Below the pieces are notes generated by a model, which searched no databases, had not been told where the DNA came from, and worked only from the letters and a program-made list of their open reading frames with translations. A stretch of DNA of 19,918 nt from Deferribacteraceae bacterium UBA1873 (GTDB lineage: Bacteria > Chrysiogenota > Deferribacteres > Deferribacterales > Flexistipitaceae), in contig DDHP01000039.1 of NCBI GenBank assembly GCA_002338145.1, positions 803 to 20,720 on the forward strand, written 5' to 3'. Positions within the stretch are counted from its first letter, which is position 1. Each line of letters opens with the position of its first letter. The position numbers were made by a program, and so were the translations under genes. Positions 1 to 7,308 of this stretch are shown here, piece by piece.

Positions 1-1077
1 GTGGCTGAAGAGTGGAAGGAACAATTAAAAAACAGTGTGAATTCTCTTGAGGATTTGGAAAAAATTATCAATCTGACTGAGGATGAAAGGAAAGCAGTGA
101 CAACTTTGAGAACAAAATGGGGCGCTACACCCTATTATGCGTCTCTGATGGATAAGGATGACCCCAACTGTCCTATAAGGCGCCAAATTATTCCGTCTAT
201 GGAGGAAACGAAAAATGTTTACGGGATGGAGGAGTATCTTGTTTGGAAGGAAAACAGGGCAATAGGGGAAAAACGTCCAGACAGTATCGCCAGACAGTAC
301 AAAGATCGCGTTGCATTTACTATTATAGAAGTGTGCGGGATTTACTGCAGACATTGTTTTCGTAAAGAAGTTGTCGTCAATCAGAACCTGAAATTGAGAT
401 TTGATGTGGATGAAGGTATTGAATGGATTCGTGAACATAAGGAAGTGAGGGATGTTCTTATTACCGGTGGGGACCCATTTTTGTTAAGTGACGAGAAACT
501 TGATTATGTTATTACCAGTCTTCAGGAAATGGCTCATATTGAGATGATTCGATTCGGTACACGACTACCTGTTGTTTTGCCACACAGAATAACCGACGGT
601 CTGAAAAAAGTTCTTGGCCGTTATCATAGAGTCCCTATTTGGGTAAACACACAGGTTAATCATCCAAAAGAACTGACTGAAGAAGTGAGGCAGGCTGTTT
701 TTGATTTACTTTCCTGTGGTGTTAATGTAGGCAATCAGGCAGTTTTGCTGAAAGGTATTAATGATGATGTGGGTACTTTCAGAGAGCTGCACCAAAAACT
801 TTTGCGCTGGAGAATACGCCCGTATTACGTATTTTACTGTGAACCTGCACCGGGGATAGACCATTTCAGAACACCTGTACTTAAAGGGGCTGAACTGATA
901 AGGGATGCCATTAGAGGCCACACCACAGGGCTTGCCCAACCTATGTATGTTATTGCTACGAATATAGGCAAAATCCCGTTGATGCCCGATTACTATATCC
1001 AGGGGCATGATGATGACTATTTTTATCTTAAAAACTATAAAGGTGAGGAAACTAAAATACCAAATATGCCGGAATAA
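1..1077 (+). CDS. KamA-family radical-SAM 2,3-aminomutase, substrate uncertain
   Basis: Member of the lysine 2,3-aminomutase family, which moves an alpha-amino group to the beta carbon using SAM, a [4Fe-4S] cluster and PLP. The cluster motif CxxxCxxC is C112, C116, C119; a GGD SAM-contact motif lies at 156-158; the PLP lysine is K324 in the GKIP segment. Compared from memory with the clostridial enzyme (416 aa), the two aspartates that bind the lysine side-chain amine (D293, D330) align with E281 and A319, so lysine may not be the substrate. The C-terminal zinc-binding Cys tail of the clostridial enzyme is absent: this protein ends at residue 358. The GTG start is the first base of the window, so an upstream start cannot be excluded. 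About 131 bp separates it from the co-oriented glutamine-synthetase-like gene. Family call is firm, substrate is not. Confidence 0.85.
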   Translation: MAEEWKEQLKNSVNSLEDLEKIINLTEDERKAVTTLRTKWGATPYYASLMDKDDPNCPIRRQIIPSMEETKNVYGMEEYLVWKENRAIGEKRPDSIARQYKDRVAFTIIEVCGIYCRHCFRKEVVVNQNLKLRFDVDEGIEWIREHKEVRDVLITGGDPFLLSDEKLDYVITSLQEMAHIEMIRFGTRLPVVLPHRITDGLKKVLGRYHRVPIWVNTQVNHPKELTEEVRQAVFDLLSCGVNVGNQAVLLKGINDDVGTFRELHQKLLRWRIRPYYVFYCEPAPGIDHFRTPVLKGAELIRDAIRGHTTGLAQPMYVIATNIGKIPLMPDYYIQGHDDDYFYLKNYKGEETKIPNMPE

Positions 1078-1081
1078 ATTA

Positions 1082-1102
1082 GTGCTAAGTGTTAAGTGAG
1101 TG
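1082..1102. repeat. Degenerate heptamer repeat (GTGCTAA-like), three units
   Basis: Three consecutive 7-base units GTGCTAA, GTGTTAA and GTGAGTG begin five bases after the aminomutase stop codon. The same unit occurs twice at the 3' end of the following gene (2525-2538), so the repeats bracket glnA. The rest of the 131-bp spacer (1103-1196) holds a run of similar short words ending in TTGAATTTTGAAC, related to the ATTTTGA heptamers at 5492-5505. No convincing promoter or terminator is visible in the spacer. Confidence 0.6.
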
Positions 1103-1208
1103 AGGTAGGGAGAAGTAAAGGTTGAAAAAGTTGATGTGGTTGATGGGTGATAGTGCGTTTCACGTTTTACATCTTGAATTTTGAACATTTAAAGAAAAGG
1201 GGGACAGA

Positions 1209-2525
1209 GTGTTATCATCAAGTAAATCGGATGTTGACCGGTATTTAAAGAAAGCTGATATCACAAAAATATTTTTCAAGGATTTAAATGGCAGGACGAG
1301 AAGTCTGTCTGTTAATCCTTCAGATATAGATGGAATCATTGAGAAGGGAGTGGGTATCGACGGAAGCTCGATTGCAGGGATAGCTACTGTGGATAACAGT
1401 GACAGAATCCTTAAACCGGTACCTGCTAGTTTCAAAATTGTACCTTTTATGGATAAAACAGTTGGTTTTTTTGTTGGGAAACTTTATGACCATGATGGTA
1501 GCCGTTCGGCAGTAGATCCCAGAGCTGTGTTGGAAAATATAATTAATGTTGCTGAAAATAATTATGGAATGAAATTTGTCTTTGGCCCGGAACACGAATT
1601 TTTTCTTCTCAAAAAGGATGAATTTAGCCCAGACATACATACGGACAAACTGGATTATTTTGGCTCTGGGCCCAGTGACACAGGTGAAGTGGTCAGACAC
1701 GAAATTGTTAAAATACTTGAAAAATGTGGCATAACGTTTGAAAAGACACATCATGAAGTAACATCGTCACAACATGAAATAAATCTTGAACCCGGCGATC
1801 CATTGAGTATTGCAGACAGAACAGTGCTTTTTGAATATGTGACAAAAGAAGTCGCTGCGGAATGTGGTATGTATGCCACTTTTATGTCAAAGCCTTTTAC
1901 CGGATTTAACCGGAATGCTTTTCATATTCATGCTTCATTTACTGATGAGAATGGAAACAATTTATGTTACGACAAAAATGGTGAATTCGGTTTAAGTGAA
2001 AAAATGCGCAATTTTGTGGGTGGCATAATAAAGTATGCAAGAGAGTCTTCTATAATTTTTGCCTCCACTTTAAACTCCTATAAAGCTTATGTAATGAACA
2101 GAGAGGCTCCCATTGTGAGAGGGTGGGGGGTTAGGAACAGAAGTTCTATGGTGAGAATACCTTATTCAGCTGACCCCAAGGCCACGAGGTTTGAATTAAG
2201 ATGTGCGGATGCAACAGGGAACGTATATCTTAAATTTGCCACTCTCATAGCTATGGGGCTCAGAGGAATTGATGAAAAATTAGATCCGGGCAAACCCGAT
2301 ATGGGAAATACTTACCAGAAAAATTATATCCCCAAAGTGTTGGACAAAAGATTTCTCCCAAGAGATTTCTATGAAGCATTGATGGAATCTGAAAAAAGTA
2401 AATTTCTGAAAGAGGTACTGGGGGAAGATTTGTTTAATAATTACTTACGGTTAAAAATGGCTGACTGGGAAGATCACCGGACAACTATTACCAATATCGA
2501 GCATAAAAAATATTTGTCAATATAG
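1209..2525 (+). CDS. Glutamine synthetase-fold ligase (GSI-alpha-like, atypical)
   Basis: ATP-dependent ligase of the type I glutamine synthetase family, 438 aa, close to the usual GSI-alpha length. The N-terminal beta-grasp carries DGSSI (51-55); the catalytic barrel has GPEHEF (126-131), HHEV..QHEI (181-191), NRS (310-312) and RFELR (327-331). Metal and phosphate-side residues are kept: E128, E130, E183, E190, R311, R331, H239. The glutamate-binding part differs: the usual NGSGMH loop reads NRNAFH (234-239) and the KRLVPGYEAP stretch reads KAYVMNREAP, so E. coli G265 and R321 become R235 and A293. No adenylylation-site tyrosine segment is seen. The GTG start is chosen for its strong AAGGGGG ribosome site at 1197-1203. 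It may be a dedicated gamma-glutamyl or beta-amino-acid ligase rather than the assimilatory enzyme, so glnA is not assigned. Confidence 0.8.
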   Translation: MLSSSKSDVDRYLKKADITKIFFKDLNGRTRSLSVNPSDIDGIIEKGVGIDGSSIAGIATVDNSDRILKPVPASFKIVPFMDKTVGFFVGKLYDHDGSRSAVDPRAVLENIINVAENNYGMKFVFGPEHEFFLLKKDEFSPDIHTDKLDYFGSGPSDTGEVVRHEIVKILEKCGITFEKTHHEVTSSQHEINLEPGDPLSIADRTVLFEYVTKEVAAECGMYATFMSKPFTGFNRNAFHIHASFTDENGNNLCYDKNGEFGLSEKMRNFVGGIIKYARESSIIFASTLNSYKAYVMNREAPIVRGWGVRNRSSMVRIPYSADPKATRFELRCADATGNVYLKFATLIAMGLRGIDEKLDPGKPDMGNTYQKNYIPKVLDKRFLPRDFYEALMESEKSKFLKEVLGEDLFNNYLRLKMADWEDHRTTITNIEHKKYLSI

Positions 2526-2538
2526 TGCTAAGTGCTAA
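2525..2538. repeat. Heptamer repeat (GTGCTAA) x2 spanning two convergent stop codons
   Basis: Two perfect tandem GTGCTAA units. The first G completes the TAG stop of the glutamine-synthetase-like gene (2523-2525), and the CTA of the second unit is the TAG stop of pyrC read on the other strand (2535-2537). The two convergent genes are therefore only 9 bp apart, with no terminator hairpin between them. Confidence 0.75.
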
Positions 2539-3806
2539 TTTTTGTGTACAATTCGGCCCCTTTTAATAGTATATAAAGCTATTGCCTGCAGGCTGGCACC
2601 TAAAAGCGGTGAATTTTTTGCTTTGGATTTGTTTAGTTTATCATCATAAAGATATGTTTTATCGGTATCTATTATGGTGATATCAGCTATTTTACCCTCT
2701 TTAATTTCGCCTCTGTCTGTCAATCCTGCTATTTTTGCCGGTTTATAAGAAGTCAGTTTCACAAATTCTTTCAATCCAATAATCCCATCGTCTATGAGTT
2801 TAAAAGTAAGGGGAACAAGTGTTTGCAGCCCTATGATACCGTTTGGAGCCTTATCAAATTCTACAAATTTTTCATCCGGATGATGGGGTGCGTGATCTGT
2901 GGCTATGATATCGATTGTGCCATCTTTCAACGCTGATTTTATATATTCTACATCTTCTTTTCCCCGTAACGGCGGGTTCATTTTGTAGTTTGTATCATAA
3001 TTAAGCAGCTCTTCATCCGTAAAAGTAAAATGGTGGGGTGCAGCTTCACACGTAACATTCAACCCTTTGTCTTTTGCTCTGCGTATTAAATCCACAGAGC
3101 CTTTTGTGCTGACATGTGCAATATGTATGTGAGCGCCGGTAAGCTTGGAAAGCAATATATCTCTTGAAATCATTATCTCTTCTGCTTCAGAAGGTATACC
3201 TTTTAGACCGGTAATTGTGGAGATTTCACCTTCATTGATAACACCGTCACCAACAAGAGACAAATCTTCAGAATGCGTTATAATAAAAGCACCTATACCA
3301 GAGGCATATTCCAGCCCCCTTCTCATTACTTCACTTGAGACTATTGGCAATCCATCATCAGAGAATGCCAGGGCCCCCGCCTGTTTCATTTCGCCCATTT
3401 CGGCCAGTTCTTCACCTTTCATTCCTTTTGTTATTGCCCCCACAGGGAAAATATCTGTTTTTCCATAATTTTTAGCTTTATCTATCATGTATAAAGTCAA
3501 AAAAGCATTATCATTTACAGGTTTCGTGTTGGCCATGGGAAAACAGGTGGTTACTCCCCCTGCAGCAGCAGCGTCGCATCCGGAAAAAATATCTTCCTTA
3601 TATTCAAGACCAGGATCTCTGAAATGAACATGCATATCTATTAACCCCGGCGTAATAATGAGATTAGTACAGTCAATTGTTTCAGTCTTTGACTCTGTAT
3701 TGATATTTTTAGCTATCTTTGAAATCTTACCCTCTTTGATTAAAATATCTGACACCGCTTCTTCATCGTGGTTTATAATTGTTCCGCCTTTAAGCAATAA
3801 ATCCAT
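2535..3806 (-). CDS. pyrC: Dihydroorotase
   Basis: Third step of UMP synthesis: reversible cyclisation of N-carbamoyl-aspartate to dihydroorotate, a cytosolic zinc amidohydrolase. 423 aa, normal for the bacterial class that includes B. subtilis PyrC. The metal motif DMHVHFRDPG has H59 and H61. Further metal and substrate regions are DDGLP, THSED, IAHVSTKGS, EAAPHHF and the catalytic ATDHAPH segment. The start ATG follows a GGAGG site that lies inside the end of pyrB; only 3 bp separate the pyrB stop from this ATG, so the two are translationally close and clearly one operon. It is the last gene of pyrR-pyrB-pyrC and its stop codon falls in a heptamer repeat shared with the convergent gene. Confidence 0.96.
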   Translation of the reverse strand: MDLLLKGGTIINHDEEAVSDILIKEGKISKIAKNINTESKTETIDCTNLIITPGLIDMHVHFRDPGLEYKEDIFSGCDAAAAGGVTTCFPMANTKPVNDNAFLTLYMIDKAKNYGKTDIFPVGAITKGMKGEELAEMGEMKQAGALAFSDDGLPIVSSEVMRRGLEYASGIGAFIITHSEDLSLVGDGVINEGEISTITGLKGIPSEAEEIMISRDILLSKLTGAHIHIAHVSTKGSVDLIRRAKDKGLNVTCEAAPHHFTFTDEELLNYDTNYKMNPPLRGKEDVEYIKSALKDGTIDIIATDHAPHHPDEKFVEFDKAPNGIIGLQTLVPLTFKLIDDGIIGLKEFVKLTSYKPAKIAGLTDRGEIKEGKIADITIIDTDKTYLYDDKLNKSKAKNSPLLGASLQAIALYTIKRGRIVHKN

Positions 3807-3809
3807 TTG

Positions 3810-4736
3810 TTAACCTCCGTTATGAATTCCAAGCAGATATAAAACAGCCATCCTCACTGCTACGCCGTTTTCCACCTGATTAAGTATTACCGATTTTGGT
3901 GAGTCGGCCGCATCGCTAGCTAACTCAACTCCTCTGTTTATGGGACCCGGATGCATTATTATTGCATCTTTTTTAGCCATTTGCATTTTTTTCCTGTTAA
4001 GTCCGAAAAGTTTTGCATATTCCTTTACTGAAGGTAAAAGTGTCTTTGATTGCCTTTCCATCTGAATCCTGAGCATCATGATTACATCAGTGTTTTCAAG
4101 TGCTTCCTCTATATTGGTACAAACGTTACATCCGAAAGGATCTGTATTTACAGGCAGCATAGTTTTAGGACCAAATAATTTCAAATTGATACCCAGTTTT
4201 TTCATTGCCCAGATATTTGAACGGGCAACTCTGCTGTGGGTAATATCACCTATTATGGAGACATTCAAATTTTCGAAAGTTTTTTTATGCTCTTTAATCG
4301 TCATGAGATCCAGTAAAGCCTGTGTGGGGTGCTCATTGGTTCCGTCGCCGGCATTGATAATTTTTGTTCTTGTATTTTCTGCAATAAATTTGGCTGAACC
4401 TGAAAAAGCATGCCTTACCACAAAGATATCGGCACTCATTGATTCGATGTTCCTAATTGTATCAATCAATGTTTCTCCTTTGGAAGTGCTGCTTGCCGAT
4501 GATGAGAAGTTTATTGTATCTGCAGACAGGCGTTTGGCGGCGATTTCAAAAGAGGTTCTTGTCCTTGTGGATGGTTCAAAAAAAAGATTAACAACTGTCC
4601 TCCCCTTTAAGGTAGGAACTTTTTTTACGTCTCGTTTGCCTATTTCTTTAAACTTTTCAGCCGTTTCAAGAATAAATAAAATTTCATCTTTGCTTAAATC
4701 CTTTAAGCCTATTAAATCTTTCTTCTTAAAACTCAT
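3810..4736 (-). CDS. pyrB: Aspartate carbamoyltransferase catalytic subunit
   Basis: Condenses carbamoyl phosphate with aspartate, the committed step of pyrimidine synthesis. 308 aa, the standard catalytic-chain length. The carbamoyl-phosphate motif STRTRTSFE starts at S56, HPTQ is at 136-139, and HPGPINRG lies near the C terminus. No pyrI regulatory subunit is present in the window; the genes either side are pyrR and pyrC, as in Bacillus-type operons where control is through PyrR. The start has a GGAG site six bases upstream, and 16 bp separate it from the pyrR stop. Confidence 0.97.
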   Translation of the reverse strand: MSFKKKDLIGLKDLSKDEILFILETAEKFKEIGKRDVKKVPTLKGRTVVNLFFEPSTRTRTSFEIAAKRLSADTINFSSSASSTSKGETLIDTIRNIESMSADIFVVRHAFSGSAKFIAENTRTKIINAGDGTNEHPTQALLDLMTIKEHKKTFENLNVSIIGDITHSRVARSNIWAMKKLGINLKLFGPKTMLPVNTDPFGCNVCTNIEEALENTDVIMMLRIQMERQSKTLLPSVKEYAKLFGLNRKKMQMAKKDAIIMHPGPINRGVELASDAADSPKSVILNQVENGVAVRMAVLYLLGIHNGG

Positions 4737-4752
4737 TTTACACTCCGGTCTA

Positions 4753-5280
4753 TTATTTTTCTATACTGACTGAGTCCATACCATCCAGTTCTTTTAACTT
4801 TACATTTATCTTTTCCTCTATACTAGTGGGAACATATTTTCCCGTGAAATCCGGCTGTATAGGCAATTCCCTGTGACCTCTGTCTATCAGACAGGTTAAA
4901 ATTATTTTTTCAGGTCTTCCAAAATCTATAATAGCGTCAAGTGCCGCTCTGGCAGTACGACCGGTGAAGATTACATCATCAATCAGAATTATATTTTTTG
5001 ATTTTACACTGAATTCAATTTCAGTTCCTGATAGTTCCGGATAGTCGGCAATTTCCGTGAGATCGTCGCGGTAGAGTGTTATATCCAGATAACCGACAGG
5101 AGATTTTTTGTTTTTATATTCCTGGATTTTTTCGTTAATTCTGTCGGCTAATATTGCTCCCCGTCTTTTAATGCCGATTAAAGCCAAGTTTTCAAAGTTT
5201 TTACACTTTTCAAGAATCTGAAAAGTGATTCTTGTTATTATACTGTCCAGTTCATGTTTATTCAGAATTTCTTTTTCCAT
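4753..5280 (-). CDS. pyrR: PyrR bifunctional regulator / uracil phosphoribosyltransferase
   Basis: PRTase-fold protein that in characterised bacteria senses UMP/PRPP and binds pyr mRNA leaders; many members also make UMP from uracil. 175 aa, the usual length. The PRPP loop lies at about 97-110 (IILIDDVIFTGRTARA), with the preceding acidic pair D101/D102. It is the first gene of the operon, with pyrB 16 bp downstream. The start follows an unusually strong AGGGGGG site about 5 bases upstream. A promoter, leader ORF and intrinsic terminator lie within the 150 bp before it, so it probably controls its own operon. Confidence 0.95.
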   Translation of the reverse strand: MEKEILNKHELDSIITRITFQILEKCKNFENLALIGIKRRGAILADRINEKIQEYKNKKSPVGYLDITLYRDDLTEIADYPELSGTEIEFSVKSKNIILIDDVIFTGRTARAALDAIIDFGRPEKIILTCLIDRGHRELPIQPDFTGKYVPTSIEEKINVKLKELDGMDSVSIEK

Positions 5281-5305
5281 AATACCCCCCTAAAATACAA
5301 AAAAA

Positions 5306-5334
5306 GAGCCCCGCTACATTATGCAGCGGGGCTC
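5306..5334 (-). terminator. Intrinsic terminator in the pyr leader (candidate attenuator)
   Basis: Perfect 10-bp GC-rich stem (GAGCCCCGCT / AGCGGGGCTC) with a 9-base loop, followed on the minus strand by seven U (5299-5305). It lies 25 bases before the pyrR ATG and downstream of a good promoter, so it would stop pyr transcription unless overridden. The chemoreceptor gene further upstream has its own terminator at 5458-5476, which argues that this one belongs to pyr control. Confidence 0.85.
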
Positions 5335-5342
5335 ATCAAAAT

Positions 5343-5375
5343 TTACATTTCCACTCTTCTTAATTTATTGTTCAT
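5343..5375 (-). CDS. Putative 10-residue pyr leader peptide
   Basis: Short ORF encoding MNNKLRRVEM, with its own AGAGGA ribosome site at 5381-5386 spaced 5 bases from the ATG. Its TAA is only 8 bases from the foot of the terminator stem at 5334, so a ribosome finishing the ORF would sit against the stem. That layout recalls translation-coupled attenuation of E. coli pyrBI, or leader translation in mycobacterial pyr. No U-rich tract within the ORF is visible. Expression is inference. Confidence 0.45.
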   Translation of the reverse strand: MNNKLRRVEM

Positions 5376-5393
5376 ATAAATCCTCTGTTTGCC

Positions 5394-5422
5394 AGGATAT
5401 AACTACATGATTTTTATGTCAA
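5394..5422 (-). promoter_or_regulatory. Candidate promoter of pyrR-pyrB-pyrC
   Basis: On the minus strand, TTGACA (5417-5422) is followed after 17 bases by TATCCT (5394-5399); ATATCC at 16 bases is the alternative. Transcription would start near 5387, placing the leader ORF's ribosome site almost at the 5' end. An AUCCU/AGGAU hairpin over that ribosome site is possible only if transcription begins further upstream. Confidence 0.6.
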
Positions 5423-5457
5423 TAAATTTTTACTTAAAGCTTATTTTGTGAAAAACA

Positions 5458-5476
5458 GGCGGTGGTTTTCACCGCC
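5458..5476 (-). terminator. Intrinsic terminator of the chemoreceptor gene
   Basis: Stem GGCGGTG / CACCGCC with a 5-base loop. On the minus strand it is followed by TGTTTTTC. It lies 12 bases after the chemoreceptor stop codon. Confidence 0.8.
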
Positions 5477-5481
5477 TTGTT

Positions 5482-5505
5482 CAAAATTTAAATTTTGAAT
5501 TTTGA
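5482..5505. repeat. ATTTTGA heptamers and 16-bp palindrome over the chemoreceptor stop
   Basis: A perfect palindrome CAAAATTTAAATTTTG (5482-5497) contains the chemoreceptor TAA stop (5488-5490). It merges into two tandem ATTTTGA units (5492-5505) that encode the last residues of the protein. A related TTGAATTTTGAAC word occurs near 1174-1186. Confidence 0.55.
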
Positions 5506-7200
5506 AATCATATTTTGCAGATCTGTAGCAAGTTTTGACAGATGTTCTACTGCTTCGGCAGACTCTTTTGAAGCCATAGAGTTTTCCGATGAAATCTTTG
5601 ATATATTTTCAACATTTTCAGCCATCATTTCTGTTGCATTGGACTGTTCGTCCGTAGCTTTTGCTATCTGCTCCACTTCTCTTGATACATTTTCAACATT
5701 ATCTCTTATTTCGTCCAGTGCTGATTTGGCTTCTTCTGCTTTTTCCGTACCTTCCTCCACGAGATCTACACTTTCTTTCATTCCGGCAACAGCGCCACCT
5801 GTATCTGCCTGTATATTTTTTATCATATCAGAGATTTCTTTGGTTGCCTTAACTGTTTTCTCAGCCAGTTTTCTTACCTCATCAGCAACCACAGCAAAAC
5901 CTCTACCGTGTTCTCCTGCTCTTGCAGCTTCAATTGCTGCGTTAAGAGCCAGCAAATTAGTCTGATCAGCAATATCATCAATTACCTGTATAATATGTCC
6001 TATCTGCTCACTGGATTCTCCAAGTGCCTTCACAGTATTTCCGGCTTCGTTTACAGTTGCTGCTATTTGCTCCATCATGTTTTTGGTTTCTGCTACGACG
6101 TTGTGTCCTTTTAGCACTGATTCTCTGGCATTGTTAGCACTCGAGGCAACGTTTGCAGCGTTTTGAGCCACCTCAGCTACTGTGTAATTAACTTCTTCAA
6201 CTGCTGAAGCAGTAGAAGAAGCCTGTTCTGCTTGGTCCACCGCTCCGTTTGCTATCATTTCGGCATTTTGTGATAGTTGTGTGGATGTGGAAGCCAACTG
6301 ATCGATGGATTCTGCTACCATAGACAGGGCATCTTTTACATCTGTAACCATTTTATTAACTGAGTTAGCTACTCCCCCTATTTCGTCTTTGGAGTCTTCG
6401 TTTAGCTGTACATTAAAATCACCATCAGCAATTTCGTGCAGAGTATCATTTATATTGGTTAGCCTCTTTACTATAAGCCGTTGTGAAAGTATCCTTATTG
6501 CAATTGATATCAGTATAAGTATGACAACGAGTAATCCCAAATTTCTCATCAAATCAGCTTTAACTGCAGCATTTATTGGTCCCAGAGGGATAAAAATTTC
6601 GAAAGCGCCATGAATTTCTCCTGCCTTCCAATTTTCCATTTTTACTCCGGTTGGATCCAGCCCATTATTGTTCCCCCACAATTCCTGTGAGGTTGCAGGG
6701 TCTCCGTGGCACCATTCACATTCTTTTGTAAGTCTTATAGCTTTATAATATCTTATATAATTATTTTCTTTATCTATAATTTTGTACTCAGGAGTTGAAC
6801 CGCTTCCTGTATCTCTTTCTTTTAAAATTTCCAGAGCGGCCAAATCTTTTTCATCCGGTTTATTATTAGGATTTCGGGGAGAAATTTTAGGAACTTTGAA
6901 GTCTAGTCCTATTTCTTCTGCTTTATCTTTTATTATCATCATTGAGCTTACAACAGGTACTACATACAAAAAGTCATTTATATCTTCTTTTGCTTTCTCC
7001 ATATCATAGATACCCAACTCAAGTTTATCTGCCATAAATTCTCTGATCCCTTCTGCAAGAATTATGAGGGAACGAGCTTTCTCAATATTTTGTTCATATG
7101 CACGTTTTTTGGCAAAGTGGGCATCTACAAAGAATAAAACAGAAAAACCGATTACTAAAACTAATAAGATTGTTAGATTAATTTTGGCGCCGAGTTTCAT
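5488..7200 (-). CDS. Methyl-accepting chemotaxis protein with haem-binding periplasmic domain
   Basis: Membrane chemoreceptor, 570 aa from the chosen start. TM1 at about 8-25, a periplasmic domain to about 215, TM2 at about 220-237, HAMP at about 238-290, then a long cytoplasmic methylation and signalling coil with the conserved hairpin tip (DQTNLLALNAAIEAARAGE). The periplasmic domain resembles the Tll0287/DUF3365 type and carries CEWCH (161-165), a covalent c-haem motif, so the receptor may sense redox state, oxygen or NO. No C-terminal CheR-docking pentapeptide is present; it ends KFKI. An upstream in-frame ATG exists 8 codons earlier, but the AGGGGG site at 7205-7210 selects the ATG at 7200. 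No other chemotaxis gene is nearby. Ligand is not determined. Confidence 0.93.
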   Translation of the reverse strand: MKLGAKINLTILLVLVIGFSVLFFVDAHFAKKRAYEQNIEKARSLIILAEGIREFMADKLELGIYDMEKAKEDINDFLYVVPVVSSMMIIKDKAEEIGLDFKVPKISPRNPNNKPDEKDLAALEILKERDTGSGSTPEYKIIDKENNYIRYYKAIRLTKECEWCHGDPATSQELWGNNNGLDPTGVKMENWKAGEIHGAFEIFIPLGPINAAVKADLMRNLGLLVVILILISIAIRILSQRLIVKRLTNINDTLHEIADGDFNVQLNEDSKDEIGGVANSVNKMVTDVKDALSMVAESIDQLASTSTQLSQNAEMIANGAVDQAEQASSTASAVEEVNYTVAEVAQNAANVASSANNARESVLKGHNVVAETKNMMEQIAATVNEAGNTVKALGESSEQIGHIIQVIDDIADQTNLLALNAAIEAARAGEHGRGFAVVADEVRKLAEKTVKATKEISDMIKNIQADTGGAVAGMKESVDLVEEGTEKAEEAKSALDEIRDNVENVSREVEQIAKATDEQSNATEMMAENVENISKISSENSMASKESAEAVEHLSKLATDLQNMISKFKI

Positions 7201-7240
7201 TGTTCCCCCTTCTAATATCAACATACTTTGATTATTTCAA

Positions 7241-7269
7241 ACTATAAATGTTTTAAAGCGAAATTGCAA
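7241..7269 (-). promoter_or_regulatory. Candidate promoter of the chemoreceptor gene
   Basis: On the minus strand TTGCAA (7264-7269), 17 bases, TATAGT (7241-7246), placing a start near 7234 and a leader of about 34 bases. A weaker sigma-28-like match, TCAA (7299-7302), 15 bases, GTCGATAT (7276-7283), lies just upstream and would also suit a motility gene. Confidence 0.5.
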
Positions 7270-7308
7270 TTATATATATCGACTTTTTTCTGTATTAGTT
7301 GAATAAAA

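Noticed and set aside
706..1188. 160-residue minus-strand ORF opposite the aminomutase
   Set aside because: It is antisense to a well-conserved coding region and shows no family features.
1103..1196. Sigma-54 or sigma-70 promoter for the GS-like gene
   Set aside because: No GG-N10-GC core and no -35/-10 pair with acceptable spacing could be found.
4078..4773. 231-residue plus-strand ORF opposite pyrB
   Set aside because: Shadow of pyrB; no ribosome site, no recognisable domain, biased hydrophobic composition.
5376..5400. PyrR binding loop of the Bacillus type
   Set aside because: ACAGAGGAU resembles part of the consensus but lacks the full CNGNGAGG core, and the proposed transcription start removes the 5' arm of the hairpin.
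5488..7224. Chemoreceptor start 8 codons upstream at 7224
   Set aside because: The AGGGGG ribosome site at 7205-7210 lies within that extension and matches the ATG at 7200, which opens a normal N-terminal membrane helix.
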